From Eubacteriales bacterium (lineage in GTDB: Bacteria > Bacillota > Clostridia > Lachnospirales > Lachnospiraceae), in NCBI GenBank assembly GCA_030524455.1, contig JAUNGT010000003.1:62001-126000 (forward strand): DNA of 64,000 bases, read 5' to 3'. Below the pieces are notes generated by a model, which was not told where the DNA came from, searched no databases, and was given only the letters and a program-made list of their open reading frames with translations. The number at the start of each line of letters is the position of its first letter. Within the stretch, counting starts at the first letter, position 1. This document shows, piece after piece, positions 43,502 to 51,626 of the stretch. The translations under genes and the position numbers were made by a program.

Positions 43502-45118
43502 CTACTTCACCGTTTCCATGGGGTCGATCACACACTCCATCAGAACCGCCTCGTCGCCCTCCAGAAAAGCGTCGATGGCGCTGTCCATCTCCTCCGGGCG
43601 CGACAGCCGGATGAACCGGAGCCCGTAGGCCTCCGCCAGCCTGGAAAGGTCCGGCCCGCCGGACAGCTCCACCACCGCATAGCGCCCCTTGTAGGTGTTC
43701 TGCTGGTATTCCCGCACCATGCCCAGATAGTGATTTGCCATCACCACGATTTTGACCGGCACCTGATGCTGACGCATGGAGGCAAGCTCCATCATGGACA
43801 TCTGGAAGGAGCCGTCCCCGCAGACCGCCACCGCCTGGCGTTTGGGGCAGGCGATCTTGGCCCCCATCGCCGCGGGGATCGAGTAGCCCATGGTCCCCAT
43901 GCCGCCGGAGGTCAGAAAGCTGCCGTCCCGGACAATAAAATTGCGGCAGGACCAGATCTGATTCTGCCCCACGTCCGCCACATAGATGCCGTCCGGCTGC
44001 ATCCGCTCGGAGAGACGGCGCACAAAGGCCGCGGGATCCACATAGGCCGGATCATGACGGCGCTTTTCCGCAATCTCCCTTTCATAGCCGGCAAGCTGTT
44101 CTACCCACGGGCCAAAATCGCACCGGGTATCGTACTCTAACATATCCGCGAAAATGTGTCCCGCATCGCCCACCAGAGGAATCGTGGGGCCTGCGTTTTT
44201 GCCGATCTCCGCCGGATCCACATCCATATGCACCAAAACCTTATTCCTGGTAATAATCTCCGGCTGGTTCACCGCCCGGTCCGCCACCCGCGCGCCCACC
44301 ATAATCACCATATCCGCCTCGTTCATGGCGCGGTTGGCGCAGGGCGCTCCGTTGTTGCCCACCATACCGAAGTACAGCTTGTCCTCCGTCCGCATGGTGC
44401 CGATTCCCATCATGGTGGACACCACGGGAATGCTGTGCCGGTGCGCAAACTGCCGCAGCATTTCCTGTGCGCCGCTTGAGAGCACGCCGCCGCCCGCGCA
44501 GATAACGGGCCGGCTCACCTTCTCCAGCTCCGTCATCACCTTTTTGATCTGCACCGCGTGCCCTTTCACCGTGGGCTTGTAGGTGCGCATGCTGACGCTC
44601 TCCGGATATTTGAACTTCTTGACCGCCGCATTCTGCACGTCGATCGGCACGTCGATCAGCACAGGCCCCTTCCGGCCGGTGCTGGCAATGTAAAACGCCT
44701 CTTTAAACACACGCGGTATGTCCTCTGCGTTGCGCACCAGATAGCTGTACTTGACAAAGGACTCGGCCGCTCCCGTGATGTCCGCCTCCTGGAACACATC
44801 GCTGCCGATCAGCTCGCTGTTGACCTGTCCCGTGATGCAGACCAGAGGAATGCTGTCCGCAAAGGCCGTCGCAATCCCCGTGATCAGATTGGTCGCGCCG
44901 GGGCCGCTGGTCACCGCGCAGACCCCCACCTTGCCCGTCACCCGGGCCAGGCCGCTGGCCGCATGGGCCGCATTCTGCTCTGTCCGGATCAGCACGGAGC
45001 GGATGTCCGTCTCCAGCAGACTGTCGTAAAAGGGGCAGATCGCCACCCCGGGATATCCGAAAACAACCTCGACTCCCTCGTTTTCGAGGCATTTTACCAT
45101 TGCCTGTGCACCATTCAT
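43502..45118 (-). CDS. ilvB: Acetolactate synthase large subunit
   Basis: Thiamine-diphosphate enzyme joining two pyruvates (or pyruvate and oxobutyrate), 538 residues. Glu47 (RTEQNAAHAASG) activates ThDP. The FAD-type region SGPGATNLITGIATAFADSIPLVCITGQV and the ThDP/Mg motif GDGSFQMSMMELASMRQHQVPVKIVVMANH are clear. It is slightly shorter than most IlvB (about 560), with gaps in the FAD domain. AAGGAGG before the ATG. Preceded by a small coiled-coil membrane protein gene (15 nt) and followed by its small subunit. Confidence 0.93.
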   Translation of the reverse strand: MNGAQAMVKCLENEGVEVVFGYPGVAICPFYDSLLETDIRSVLIRTEQNAAHAASGLARVTGKVGVCAVTSGPGATNLITGIATAFADSIPLVCITGQVNSELIGSDVFQEADITGAAESFVKYSYLVRNAEDIPRVFKEAFYIASTGRKGPVLIDVPIDVQNAAVKKFKYPESVSMRTYKPTVKGHAVQIKKVMTELEKVSRPVICAGGGVLSSGAQEMLRQFAHRHSIPVVSTMMGIGTMRTEDKLYFGMVGNNGAPCANRAMNEADMVIMVGARVADRAVNQPEIITRNKVLVHMDVDPAEIGKNAGPTIPLVGDAGHIFADMLEYDTRCDFGPWVEQLAGYEREIAEKRRHDPAYVDPAAFVRRLSERMQPDGIYVADVGQNQIWSCRNFIVRDGSFLTSGGMGTMGYSIPAAMGAKIACPKRQAVAVCGDGSFQMSMMELASMRQHQVPVKIVVMANHYLGMVREYQQNTYKGRYAVVELSGGPDLSRLAEAYGLRFIRLSRPEEMDSAIDAFLEGDEAVLMECVIDPMETVK

Positions 45119-45133
45119 GCCCTTTTGTCCTCC

Positions 45134-45556
45134 TTACTTAAACTTTCCGAAAAAATTGGCAAGAGGCTCCACCACCTCGCCCAGATCGCGGATCGCCGCG
45201 TTTAAGCTGTCAATGTCCATCCGGTTCAGCTTATCCGTCGCCTGGCGCAGCGCCTCGCTGCTTAAGCTCACCAGACCGTCCTCCTCAAACAAACGGTGCA
45301 CCTCGTCCATGGCGCGCTGCGCGTCCTCAAGCGCCTCCCCGGACTGCACAAGCGTCGTCTGCGCCTGATTCAGAGTGCTCACCAGAGGCGGCACAACCAG
45401 CACCAAAACGGCCAGCATCCCCACCGCCAGCACACAGCCGGCCAACGCCAAAAGCCGTGTGAAGAAAAGCTGTTTTTTCAAATATTGACTCTGCTCCCTG
45501 CTCTCCTGCATGAGCTGCTCCAAAAGCTCCCTGTCATCCTTCTGTAACTGTTCCAT
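45134..45556 (-). CDS. Small membrane coiled-coil protein of unknown function
   Basis: A 140-residue protein with an N-terminal charged helix (1-28, EQLQKDDRELLEQLMQ), one transmembrane helix (about 36-58), and a C-terminal helical part of about 80 residues with heptad spacing (LNQAQTTLVQSGEALEDAQRAMDEV). It resembles methyl-accepting or DUF948-like membrane coiled coils but is not recognised. The start is at MEQLQ after GGGAGGAAGAA; a longer frame starts at 45616 with no ribosome site. First gene before ilvB; the connection to amino acid synthesis is not understood. Confidence 0.72.
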   Translation of the reverse strand: MEQLQKDDRELLEQLMQESREQSQYLKKQLFFTRLLALAGCVLAVGMLAVLVLVVPPLVSTLNQAQTTLVQSGEALEDAQRAMDEVHRLFEEDGLVSLSSEALRQATDKLNRMDIDSLNAAIRDLGEVVEPLANFFGKFK

Positions 45557-45635
45557 TTCTTCCTCCCTGGCGCTCTGGCGCCCTTTTTTATCTGCCGCCT
45601 GCTCCTCCACGGGCATAACAGTTCAGCCCGCGCCG

Positions 45636-45725
45636 TTCGCATAGACGAACAAGTTCGTCTTACGCACATAACGCGCTTTCCGCCGCTACGCGGCTACCTT
45701 TGCTCATGATCGGGCGCTCCCTCAG
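45636..45725. repeat. Dispersed hairpin repeat, copy 2
   Basis: Second copy of the 90-nt unit at 41065-41154, in the same orientation, with hairpins ACGAAC/GTTCGT and GCCGC/GCGGC. It overlaps the 3' end of metH, whose last residues (GAPDHEQR) and TAG stop are encoded inside it. The outer 14-bp inverted repeat of copy 1 is not complete here. Confidence 0.85.
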
Positions 45726-48315
45726 CCACGAGCCGCTTTGCCAGCTTCACCGCGTCCGCCGCGTCGCGGGAATAGCCGTCCGCGTGAATCTCGTCCGCGT
45801 ATTCCTGGGTGATCACCGCGCCGCCGATCATGATCTTTGCGGTCACCCCTCTCCGGCGGGCATACTCGATCACATGCCGCATCTCCTGCATGGTAGTGGT
45901 CATCAGCGCCGAAAGCGCGATAATCTGGGCCTTCTTCTCGATGGCCGTCTCCACGATAACCTCCTTGGGCACATCCTTGCCCAGATCAATCACCTGGAAG
46001 CCGTAGTTTTTGAGCATCAGCGCCACCAGGTTCTTGCCGATGTCATGAATGTCGCCCTGCACCGTGGCGATCACCACCACCGGCATCTGCCTGCCGCCCT
46101 TTTCGTCCAGCAAAAGGGGCTCCAGCACGCCGATACACAGCTTCATCGTCTCCGCGCTGGCAATCAGCTGCGGCAGAAAATATTTTCCCTTGTCAAAAAG
46201 CTCCCCCACCTGATTGATGGCGGGCAGCAGATAATCGTTTAAGAGTACGGAAGGCTCGTTTCCCGCCGCCAGGGCCTGTCTGGTCAGCTCCTCCGCATTC
46301 TTTTTCCGGCCCTTTAAGACGGCCTCCCGCATCTGACGGGCGGCTTCCCCTGCCGCGTCCGGCGCCGCTGCGCCTGCCGGCCCTGCACCGGCTGCCGGAT
46401 CCGCTCCCCCCGGCCGGACTGCTCCTGCGTTCCCGGCGGGCCCTCCTGCGCCTGCGGCCGGGGAGACTGCGTCCCCAGGGATGCCCCCGGTTCCGGCAGG
46501 CGTCCCGGCGGCGCCTGCAAGCTCCCGCCTAAGCCTTTCCTCCCGCTGCCGCTCTGCCTGCTCTGTGCGCTGCCGGTATTGCTCCGCAAAGTCGATATAG
46601 CGCAGGTCGCTCTCCTCCCTGTTTAACAGCAGGTCGGAGGCAAAAGCCGCTCCCACCAGAAGATCCTGGCTGGGATTGGCGATGGCCATGGTCAGCCCGC
46701 TCAGCACCGCCATCGTCAAAAAGGCGGTGTTGACGCAGCTTCTCTCCGGCAGACCGAAGGAAATGTTGGAGAGGCCGCAGGTGGTCGCCAGTCCCTGGCG
46801 GCGGCAGTAACGAATCGTCTCCAGCGTCTCCAGCGCCGCCTTTTTGTTGGCTCCCACGGTCGTCACCAGACCGTCCACCACAATGTCCGTCTTTTTGAGT
46901 CCGAGCTCCAGGGCGCGGGACACGATCCTGTCGATAATGGAAATCTTCTCCTCCAGGCTGGCGGGCAGTCCCTCGTCCGAAAGCGGCAAAAGCACGAACA
47001 TGGCCCCGTATTTCTTTGCCAGAGGCAAAAGCTTTTCAAACTTCTCCTTTTCCAGCGAGATGGAATTGATCAGCGCCCGCCCGGGATAACGCCGAAGGGC
47101 CTCCTCCTGCACCTCCACATGGCTGGAGTCGATGGACAAAGGCAGGCTGGTCACGCCCGCCACCTCCTCCAGCGCCTGCAGCATCATGGCCTTCTCGTCG
47201 ATCCCGCTCATCCCCATGTTGATATCCAGGATGGAAGCGCCCCGCTCCTCCTGTTCCTGGGCAAACTGCAGCACCAGATCGAAATTTTTCTCCCGCAGCT
47301 GCGCCTGCAGCTTTTTCTTGCCGGTGGGATTGATCCGCTCTCCCACGATCAGAAAGGGATCGTCCAGCCCGAAGGAAAGGCAGCTGCGCTCCGAGGTCAG
47401 AAACCGCCGGTCCACTGCCGCACGCTCCGCCGGCTTTTTTCCCGCCAGCAGCTGCGTCATGGAACGGATATGCTCCGGCGTGGTGCCGCAGCAGCCGCCC
47501 AGAATGCCCGCCCCGGCCTCCAGCAAAAGCGTCATATCCCGTCCGAACTCCTCCGGCCCCATGTCGTATACGGTCTGTCCCGTCCCGTCCAGGGAGGGAA
47601 GACCGGCGTTTGGCTTTGCGATGATGGGGATATCCGTCACCTGCGCCATCCGGCGGATCACCCCGGCCATCTGGTCCGGCCCGGTGGAGCAGTTGGCGCC
47701 CACCGCGTCGGCCCCCAGGGAGGACAGCACCACCGCCGCGGTGGCCGCGTCCGTCCCGAACAGGCTTCGCCCGTCCTGCTCAAAGGTCATCGTCACCATC
47801 ACCGCAAGCTCCGGGCAGACCTCCTTTGCCGCAATCAGCGCTGCTCTGGACTCCTGCAGGCTCATCATCGTCTCCACCACCAAAAGATCTGCCCCGGCCT
47901 TTGCCAGATAACCGATCTGTTCTTTATAAATCCCGATGAGCTCCTCGAAATCCAGCTTTCCGATGGGGGCCAGCTGCTCCCCGGTCATGGTCAGATCCCC
48001 GGCCACCAGGGCCCGCCCTGCCGCCGCCTTTTTGGAAATCTCCACCAGGCTTCGGTTGAGCTCCCCGATCCGGTCCTCCAGCCCAAACTCCCGCAGCTTG
48101 ATCCGGTTGGCGGAAAAGGTGGGGGCGTAAACGATCCGGCTCCCCGCCTCGATATAGGCCCGCTGCAGCTCTATCAGAGCCTCCGGATGCTCCAAAACCC
48201 ACAGCTCCGGGCAGACGCCCGCAGGCATCCCCGCCTTCTGCAGATTCGAGCCCGTGGCCCCGTCCAAAAATAAAATTCCTTCTTTTACTAAATTCCGAAA
48301 CGCTTCCTTCGTCAT
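45694..48315 (-). CDS. metH: Cobalamin-dependent methionine synthase
   Basis: An 873-residue MetH. Homocysteine domain (1-290): the zinc cysteines are in GANCSTGP and GGCCGTTPEHI. Methyl-tetrahydrofolate (pterin-binding) domain (about 320-580) starts FLIVGERINPTGKKKL. A 60-residue Ala/Gly/Pro-rich linker (about 598-660) follows, then the B12 cap domain and the cobalamin domain with the DxHxxG motif in QGDIHDIGKN. The C-terminal S-adenosylmethionine reactivation domain of E. coli MetH is absent, as in many Clostridia, so another reactivation protein is expected. The start is ATG after AGGAGAAGG; the longer frame adds 41 residues unlike MetH. The 3' end runs into a dispersed repeat. Confidence 0.95.
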   Translation of the reverse strand: MTKEAFRNLVKEGILFLDGATGSNLQKAGMPAGVCPELWVLEHPEALIELQRAYIEAGSRIVYAPTFSANRIKLREFGLEDRIGELNRSLVEISKKAAAGRALVAGDLTMTGEQLAPIGKLDFEELIGIYKEQIGYLAKAGADLLVVETMMSLQESRAALIAAKEVCPELAVMVTMTFEQDGRSLFGTDAATAAVVLSSLGADAVGANCSTGPDQMAGVIRRMAQVTDIPIIAKPNAGLPSLDGTGQTVYDMGPEEFGRDMTLLLEAGAGILGGCCGTTPEHIRSMTQLLAGKKPAERAAVDRRFLTSERSCLSFGLDDPFLIVGERINPTGKKKLQAQLREKNFDLVLQFAQEQEERGASILDINMGMSGIDEKAMMLQALEEVAGVTSLPLSIDSSHVEVQEEALRRYPGRALINSISLEKEKFEKLLPLAKKYGAMFVLLPLSDEGLPASLEEKISIIDRIVSRALELGLKKTDIVVDGLVTTVGANKKAALETLETIRYCRRQGLATTCGLSNISFGLPERSCVNTAFLTMAVLSGLTMAIANPSQDLLVGAAFASDLLLNREESDLRYIDFAEQYRQRTEQAERQREERLRRELAGAAGTPAGTGGIPGDAVSPAAGAGGPAGNAGAVRPGGADPAAGAGPAGAAAPDAAGEAARQMREAVLKGRKKNAEELTRQALAAGNEPSVLLNDYLLPAINQVGELFDKGKYFLPQLIASAETMKLCIGVLEPLLLDEKGGRQMPVVVIATVQGDIHDIGKNLVALMLKNYGFQVIDLGKDVPKEVIVETAIEKKAQIIALSALMTTTMQEMRHVIEYARRRGVTAKIMIGGAVITQEYADEIHADGYSRDAADAVKLAKRLVAEGAPDHEQR

Positions 48316-48422
48316 GTCCTTCTCCTGTCGCAGTCTTTCGCGCTTTAAACCGTCGTAGGCTGTTCTCCATTTTATCATGAATTTTTTAAAAAGGAAAGCT
48401 GGAATTGACGGTCCGTTTCCTC

Positions 48423-48451
48423 TTGTCAGAATTTTCAAAATGATGTATTCT
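48423..48451 (+). promoter_or_regulatory. Promoter of fprA
   Basis: TTGTCA (48423-48428), a 17-nt spacer and TATTCT (48446-48451), reading into fprA with a leader of about 45 nt. The metH gene diverges from the same gap; only a weak TAAAAT box is seen for it on the minus strand near 48373. Confidence 0.65.
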
Positions 48452-48503
48452 ATAGAAGCTTAAAGATGAATTTACGGGAATTCCCTACGAAAGGAGCTTA
48501 CGC

Positions 48504-49709
48504 ATGTACTGCACAAGAAATGTATCCGATTCCGTTGTCTGGGTCGGAGCCAGCGACCGGCGTCTGGCGCTGTTCGAGAATCTGTTTCCCATCTCCCGGG
48601 GCGTGGCCTATAACTCTTACCTGATCCTGGACGAAAAGACCGTCCTGATGGACACAGTGGATTCCTCCGTCACCCGGCAGTTTCTGGAAAATATTTACCA
48701 TACCTTAAACGGGCGGAAGCTGGATTATCTGGTGGTCAACCACATGGAGCCGGATCACTGCGCCAATATCGAGGAGCTCATGATTCGTTTCCCCGGGTTA
48801 AAGATTGTCGGGAACGCCAAGACCTTCTCCTTTATCAATCAGTTTTATGACATGGATCTGGAGGGCCGCACCGTGACGGTCAAGGAGGGCGACACTCTCT
48901 CCCTGGGCGCCCACACCCTTCACTTCTTCTTCGCGCCCATGGTACACTGGCCCGAGGTCATGGTAACCTACGAGGAGTCCGAGCAGATCCTCTTCTCCGC
49001 CGATGCCTTCGGCAGCTTCGGCGCGTTAAACGGCAACCTGTTCAATGACGAGGTGAATTTTGACCGCGACTGGCTCTCCGACGCCAGACGCTATTACTGC
49101 AACATCGTCGGCAAGTACGGCCCTCAGGTGCAGGCAGCCCTGAAGAAGCTTTCCGCCCTCACCATCCGCACTATCTGTCCTCTCCACGGCCCCGTATGGC
49201 GCAGCGAGCTGAATTATCTGCTGGATAAGTACAACCTGTGGAGCACCTATACGCCGGAGGATAAGGGCGTGGTAATCTTCTACGCTTCCATGTACGGTGA
49301 CACGGAAAACGCCGCAAACATCCTGGCTGCCGGGCTTGCGGAGGGCGGCGTTAAGGAGATCGCCATGTACGATGTGTCCAGCACCCATGTATCCGTTCTG
49401 ATCGCGGAGGCCTTCCGGTGCAGCCACCTGGTATTTGCGGCTCCCACCTACAACAACGGCATCTACCCCGCCATGTTAAACTTCCTGCACGATATGGCGG
49501 CGCTGAACATGCAGAACCGCACCGTGGGCCTTCTGGAGAACGGCACCTGGGGCCCTGTCTGCGCCAAGCAGATGCGCCAGCTTCTGGAGGGGATGAAGGG
49601 GATGGAAATCCTGGAGCCCGTTGTGACTGTAAAATCCGCTTTAAAGGAAAACGGCATGGAGCAGCTGGATGCGCTTAAGGACAGCCTTCTGGCATCCTTA
49701 AGCAAGTAA
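48504..49709 (+). CDS. fprA: FprA-family A-type flavodiiron protein
   Basis: A 401-residue oxygen- or NO-reducing flavoprotein. The N-terminal metallo-beta-lactamase domain holds the diiron ligands HMEPDH (His80, Glu82, Asp84, His85), with further ligands in VHWPEV, SADAFG and LHGPVW. The flavodoxin domain starts at about 255 (FYASMYGDTENAA) and has FAAPTYNNGIYP and ENGTWGPVCAKQM. Such proteins protect strict anaerobes. It lacks a rubredoxin domain. AAAGGAG is 6-7 nt before the ATG. Confidence 0.95.
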   Translation: MYCTRNVSDSVVWVGASDRRLALFENLFPISRGVAYNSYLILDEKTVLMDTVDSSVTRQFLENIYHTLNGRKLDYLVVNHMEPDHCANIEELMIRFPGLKIVGNAKTFSFINQFYDMDLEGRTVTVKEGDTLSLGAHTLHFFFAPMVHWPEVMVTYEESEQILFSADAFGSFGALNGNLFNDEVNFDRDWLSDARRYYCNIVGKYGPQVQAALKKLSALTIRTICPLHGPVWRSELNYLLDKYNLWSTYTPEDKGVVIFYASMYGDTENAANILAAGLAEGGVKEIAMYDVSSTHVSVLIAEAFRCSHLVFAAPTYNNGIYPAMLNFLHDMAALNMQNRTVGLLENGTWGPVCAKQMRQLLEGMKGMEILEPVVTVKSALKENGMEQLDALKDSLLASLSK

Positions 49710-49726
49710 GACCGGAGGCTTTGAAT

Positions 49727-50248
49727 TTGAAAAAGAGGACGGGTATTTTTCTTCTCGCGGCCAGCCTGCTGACGTTGGCAGGCTGCGGCGAGGATCCGCA
49801 GATGGCGGACTATCAGGACCGGATGAATGCCTTTTACGAGGATTTTTCCGCGGGCGCCCAGGCGCTGGAAGGCATCGATCCTTCCTCCGGGACGGCGGTG
49901 GAGGAGCTGCTTGAGAGCCTGGAGCTCTTAAACGGCCTGACAGAGCAGCTGGCTCAGATCCCGGTACCTGACGTCTACGCCCAGGCCGGCGTGAACGAGC
50001 TTGCCGCAGAGGCCGCCGACCACATGGCCCAGGCCGACCGTATGTACCGGGAGGTTTACGGCGCTCCGGACAGCGGCTTCGACCAGGAGACGGCGGACGC
50101 CGCCCACGAGCACTATCTGCGGGCCATGAAGCGGATCAACTACATCGCCGTGATGCTCCAGGGACGCACCCCCGAGGCGGAGGACGTCACCCTCGTCCCC
50201 CAGGAGGAGGAACCGGACTGGACCGGCGGAGATCTTCCCGGCGAATGA
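49727..50248 (+). CDS. Putative lipoprotein of unknown function
   Basis: A 173-residue protein beginning MKKRTGIFLLAASLLTLAGC, a lipoprotein signal with lipobox and lipidated Cys at about 20. The remainder is acidic and helical (EELLESLELLNGLTEQLAQIP) with no recognised domain. The start codon is TTG: GGAGG lies 8 nt before it, while the TTG two codons earlier is too close. It follows fprA by 17 nt and shares its transcript and terminator. Helical pairs of this sort occur in surface-exposed lipoproteins, but no function can be named. Confidence 0.75.
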   Translation: MKKRTGIFLLAASLLTLAGCGEDPQMADYQDRMNAFYEDFSAGAQALEGIDPSSGTAVEELLESLELLNGLTEQLAQIPVPDVYAQAGVNELAAEAADHMAQADRMYREVYGAPDSGFDQETADAAHEHYLRAMKRINYIAVMLQGRTPEAEDVTLVPQEEEPDWTGGDLPGE

Positions 50249-50259
50249 GATTTAGCAGA

Positions 50260-50308
50260 AAGAGCCCGGAAAACATGCGCTCAAAGCAGACATGTTTTCC
50301 GGGCTCTT
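50260..50308. terminator. Bidirectional terminator between the lipoprotein and c-di-AMP receptor genes
   Basis: An 18-bp stem AAGAGCCCGGAAAACATG / its complement, with a 13-nt loop and T or A runs at both ends. It closes the plus-strand fprA transcript and the minus-strand suf-side transcript. Confidence 0.92.
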
Positions 50309-50322
50309 TTGCATCCGGTCCG

Positions 50323-50661
50323 TCAGAACTTCTCGTATTGGTCCACATCCACCACGAAGATGGTGCAGCCCCCCACCTGCATATCGATGGGGATCATGGA
50401 ATTGGCTCCGGGGCCAAGGCTTCCGGAGGACATGGAGGGCATCGTGTACTTCACAGACTGGCGCGCCCCCGCGCACTCCTTCAGAATCTTCACGGCTCCG
50501 GGAACGTTCTCGTCCTCCGTGCCGATCACCAGCGTCACGTTTTTATTCTTTAAAAAGCCGCCCGTGGTGGAGAGCTTCGTCACCCAGTACTTCTCCCGGT
50601 TGAGCTCCTCAACGGTCTCGTCCACATCCTCGGAATGCAGCATGGCAAAAATCATCTTCAT
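50323..50661 (-). CDS. Cyclic-di-AMP receptor (PstA/DarA type)
   Basis: A 112-residue PII-like protein. MIFAMLHSEDVDETVEELN opens the fold and the motif TGGFLKNKNVTL forms the nucleotide-binding turn; the T-loop-like Gly/Ser/Met stretch (MPSMSSGSLGPGANSM) lies in the second half. These proteins bind c-di-AMP in Firmicutes and transmit the signal to still little-known partners. The start is after AGGAGGG; the longer frame is not plausible. It lies after the GNAT and suf genes, and a TATAAT box near 50712 may give it separate expression. Confidence 0.92.
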   Translation of the reverse strand: MKMIFAMLHSEDVDETVEELNREKYWVTKLSTTGGFLKNKNVTLVIGTEDENVPGAVKILKECAGARQSVKYTMPSMSSGSLGPGANSMIPIDMQVGGCTIFVVDVDQYEKF

Positions 50662-50750
50662 AAAACAATCCCTCCTGTCACCTGTAATGGTTGTCCTTAC
50701 AGCTTCTATCTCATTATATACGCTGCCGGGCAAAAAATCCATACAAATTT

Positions 50751-51188
50751 TCACCCCAGCCGCTTTGCCATATAATAGTGGGTATGCCCCTCCGGGGCAT
50801 CCGGCAGCTCGCCGAACACCCGGTAGCCCAGCTTCTCATAAAAGCCCTTTGCCTGAAAGTCGAAGGTATCCAGCTGGGCCAGGCGGCAGCCGGCCGCTGC
50901 CGCCTCTTTCTCCACCGCCAAAAGGAGCGCGCTGCCGATCCCTTTCCCGCGATGCCTGCGGGAAACCCACACGCTCTGCACCGCCAGAATGTTCCAGAGA
51001 ATACTGCAGGCCAGCACGCCTCCGATCAGCCTGCCCTCCCTGTCCCGGGCGCAGCGCACAAACTTCACGAAGGGCTCCTTCTGACGGCAGGGCACGCAGG
51101 AGAGATTGTAGGCCACCAGCTCGTCGTCGATCTGCTCCTCCTCCGCTGTCGTGGGGACAAAAAGCTCCCAGCTTTTTTGTCTGCCCAT
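50751..51188 (-). CDS. GNAT N-acetyltransferase
   Basis: A 145-residue acetyltransferase. The acetyl-CoA loop is VSRRHRGKGIGSALL (about 89-103), followed by LDTFDFQAKGFYEKLGYRVFGELP, typical for small N-acetyltransferases. It begins 3 nt after the sufU stop with an unusual, very close AGGAG before the ATG. Substrate unknown. The middle (CILWNILAVQSVWVS) is hydrophobic. Confidence 0.86.
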   Translation of the reverse strand: MGRQKSWELFVPTTAEEEQIDDELVAYNLSCVPCRQKEPFVKFVRCARDREGRLIGGVLACSILWNILAVQSVWVSRRHRGKGIGSALLLAVEKEAAAAGCRLAQLDTFDFQAKGFYEKLGYRVFGELPDAPEGHTHYYMAKRLG

Positions 51189-51191
51189 CTC

Positions 51192-51626
51192 CTACTCGTC
51201 CTTTTTCTTCTCCAGCATCTCCTTGACGGTATGCCAGCCAAGACAGGCGCACTTGACCCGGGCGGGCATGTGCGCCACATCCGACAATACGGAGGACTCC
51301 TCCAGCTCCTCCAGCTCCTCCGCAGAGGCCTTCCCCTGGATCATCCGCAGGAAAATGTCCGCCAGCCGCAGCGCCTCCTCCCGGTCCTTGCCGATAATCA
51401 GATCCAGCATCATATCGGCGGAGGCCTGGGAAATCGCGCAGCCGTCGCCCTGGAAGGAAGCGTCCGCAATCCGGTTTCCGTCCATCTTCAAAAGCAGGAC
51501 AATATCGTCGCCGCAGCTGGGGTTTACGCCCTCCAGCGCCATGGTTGCCCCCTCCAGCGCGTGCTTGTGGTAGGGATGCACGTTGTGCTCTGTCAGACTC
51601 TCGTTGTAAAAGGTTTTATTCTCCAT
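51192..51626 (-). CDS. sufU: SufU-type iron-sulfur scaffold / sulfur-transfer protein
   Basis: A 144-residue NifU/IscU-like protein of the Gram-positive Suf system. The zinc ligands are visible: Cys38 and Asp40 in NPSCGDD, Cys63 in GDGCAISQASADMM, and Cys in KCACLGW near the end. SufU takes sulfur from SufS. It overlaps sufS by 11 nt and has AAGGAG before its ATG. Confidence 0.95.
   Translation of the reverse strand: MENKTFYNESLTEHNVHPYHKHALEGATMALEGVNPSCGDDIVLLLKMDGNRIADASFQGDGCAISQASADMMLDLIIGKDREEALRLADIFLRMIQGKASAEELEELEESSVLSDVAHMPARVKCACLGWHTVKEMLEKKKDE

Noticed and set aside
46310..46600. Separate gene or frameshift in the Ala/Gly/Pro-rich part of metH
   Set aside because: The metH frame stays open through the stretch and joins intact folate-binding and B12-binding domains, so it is a linker.
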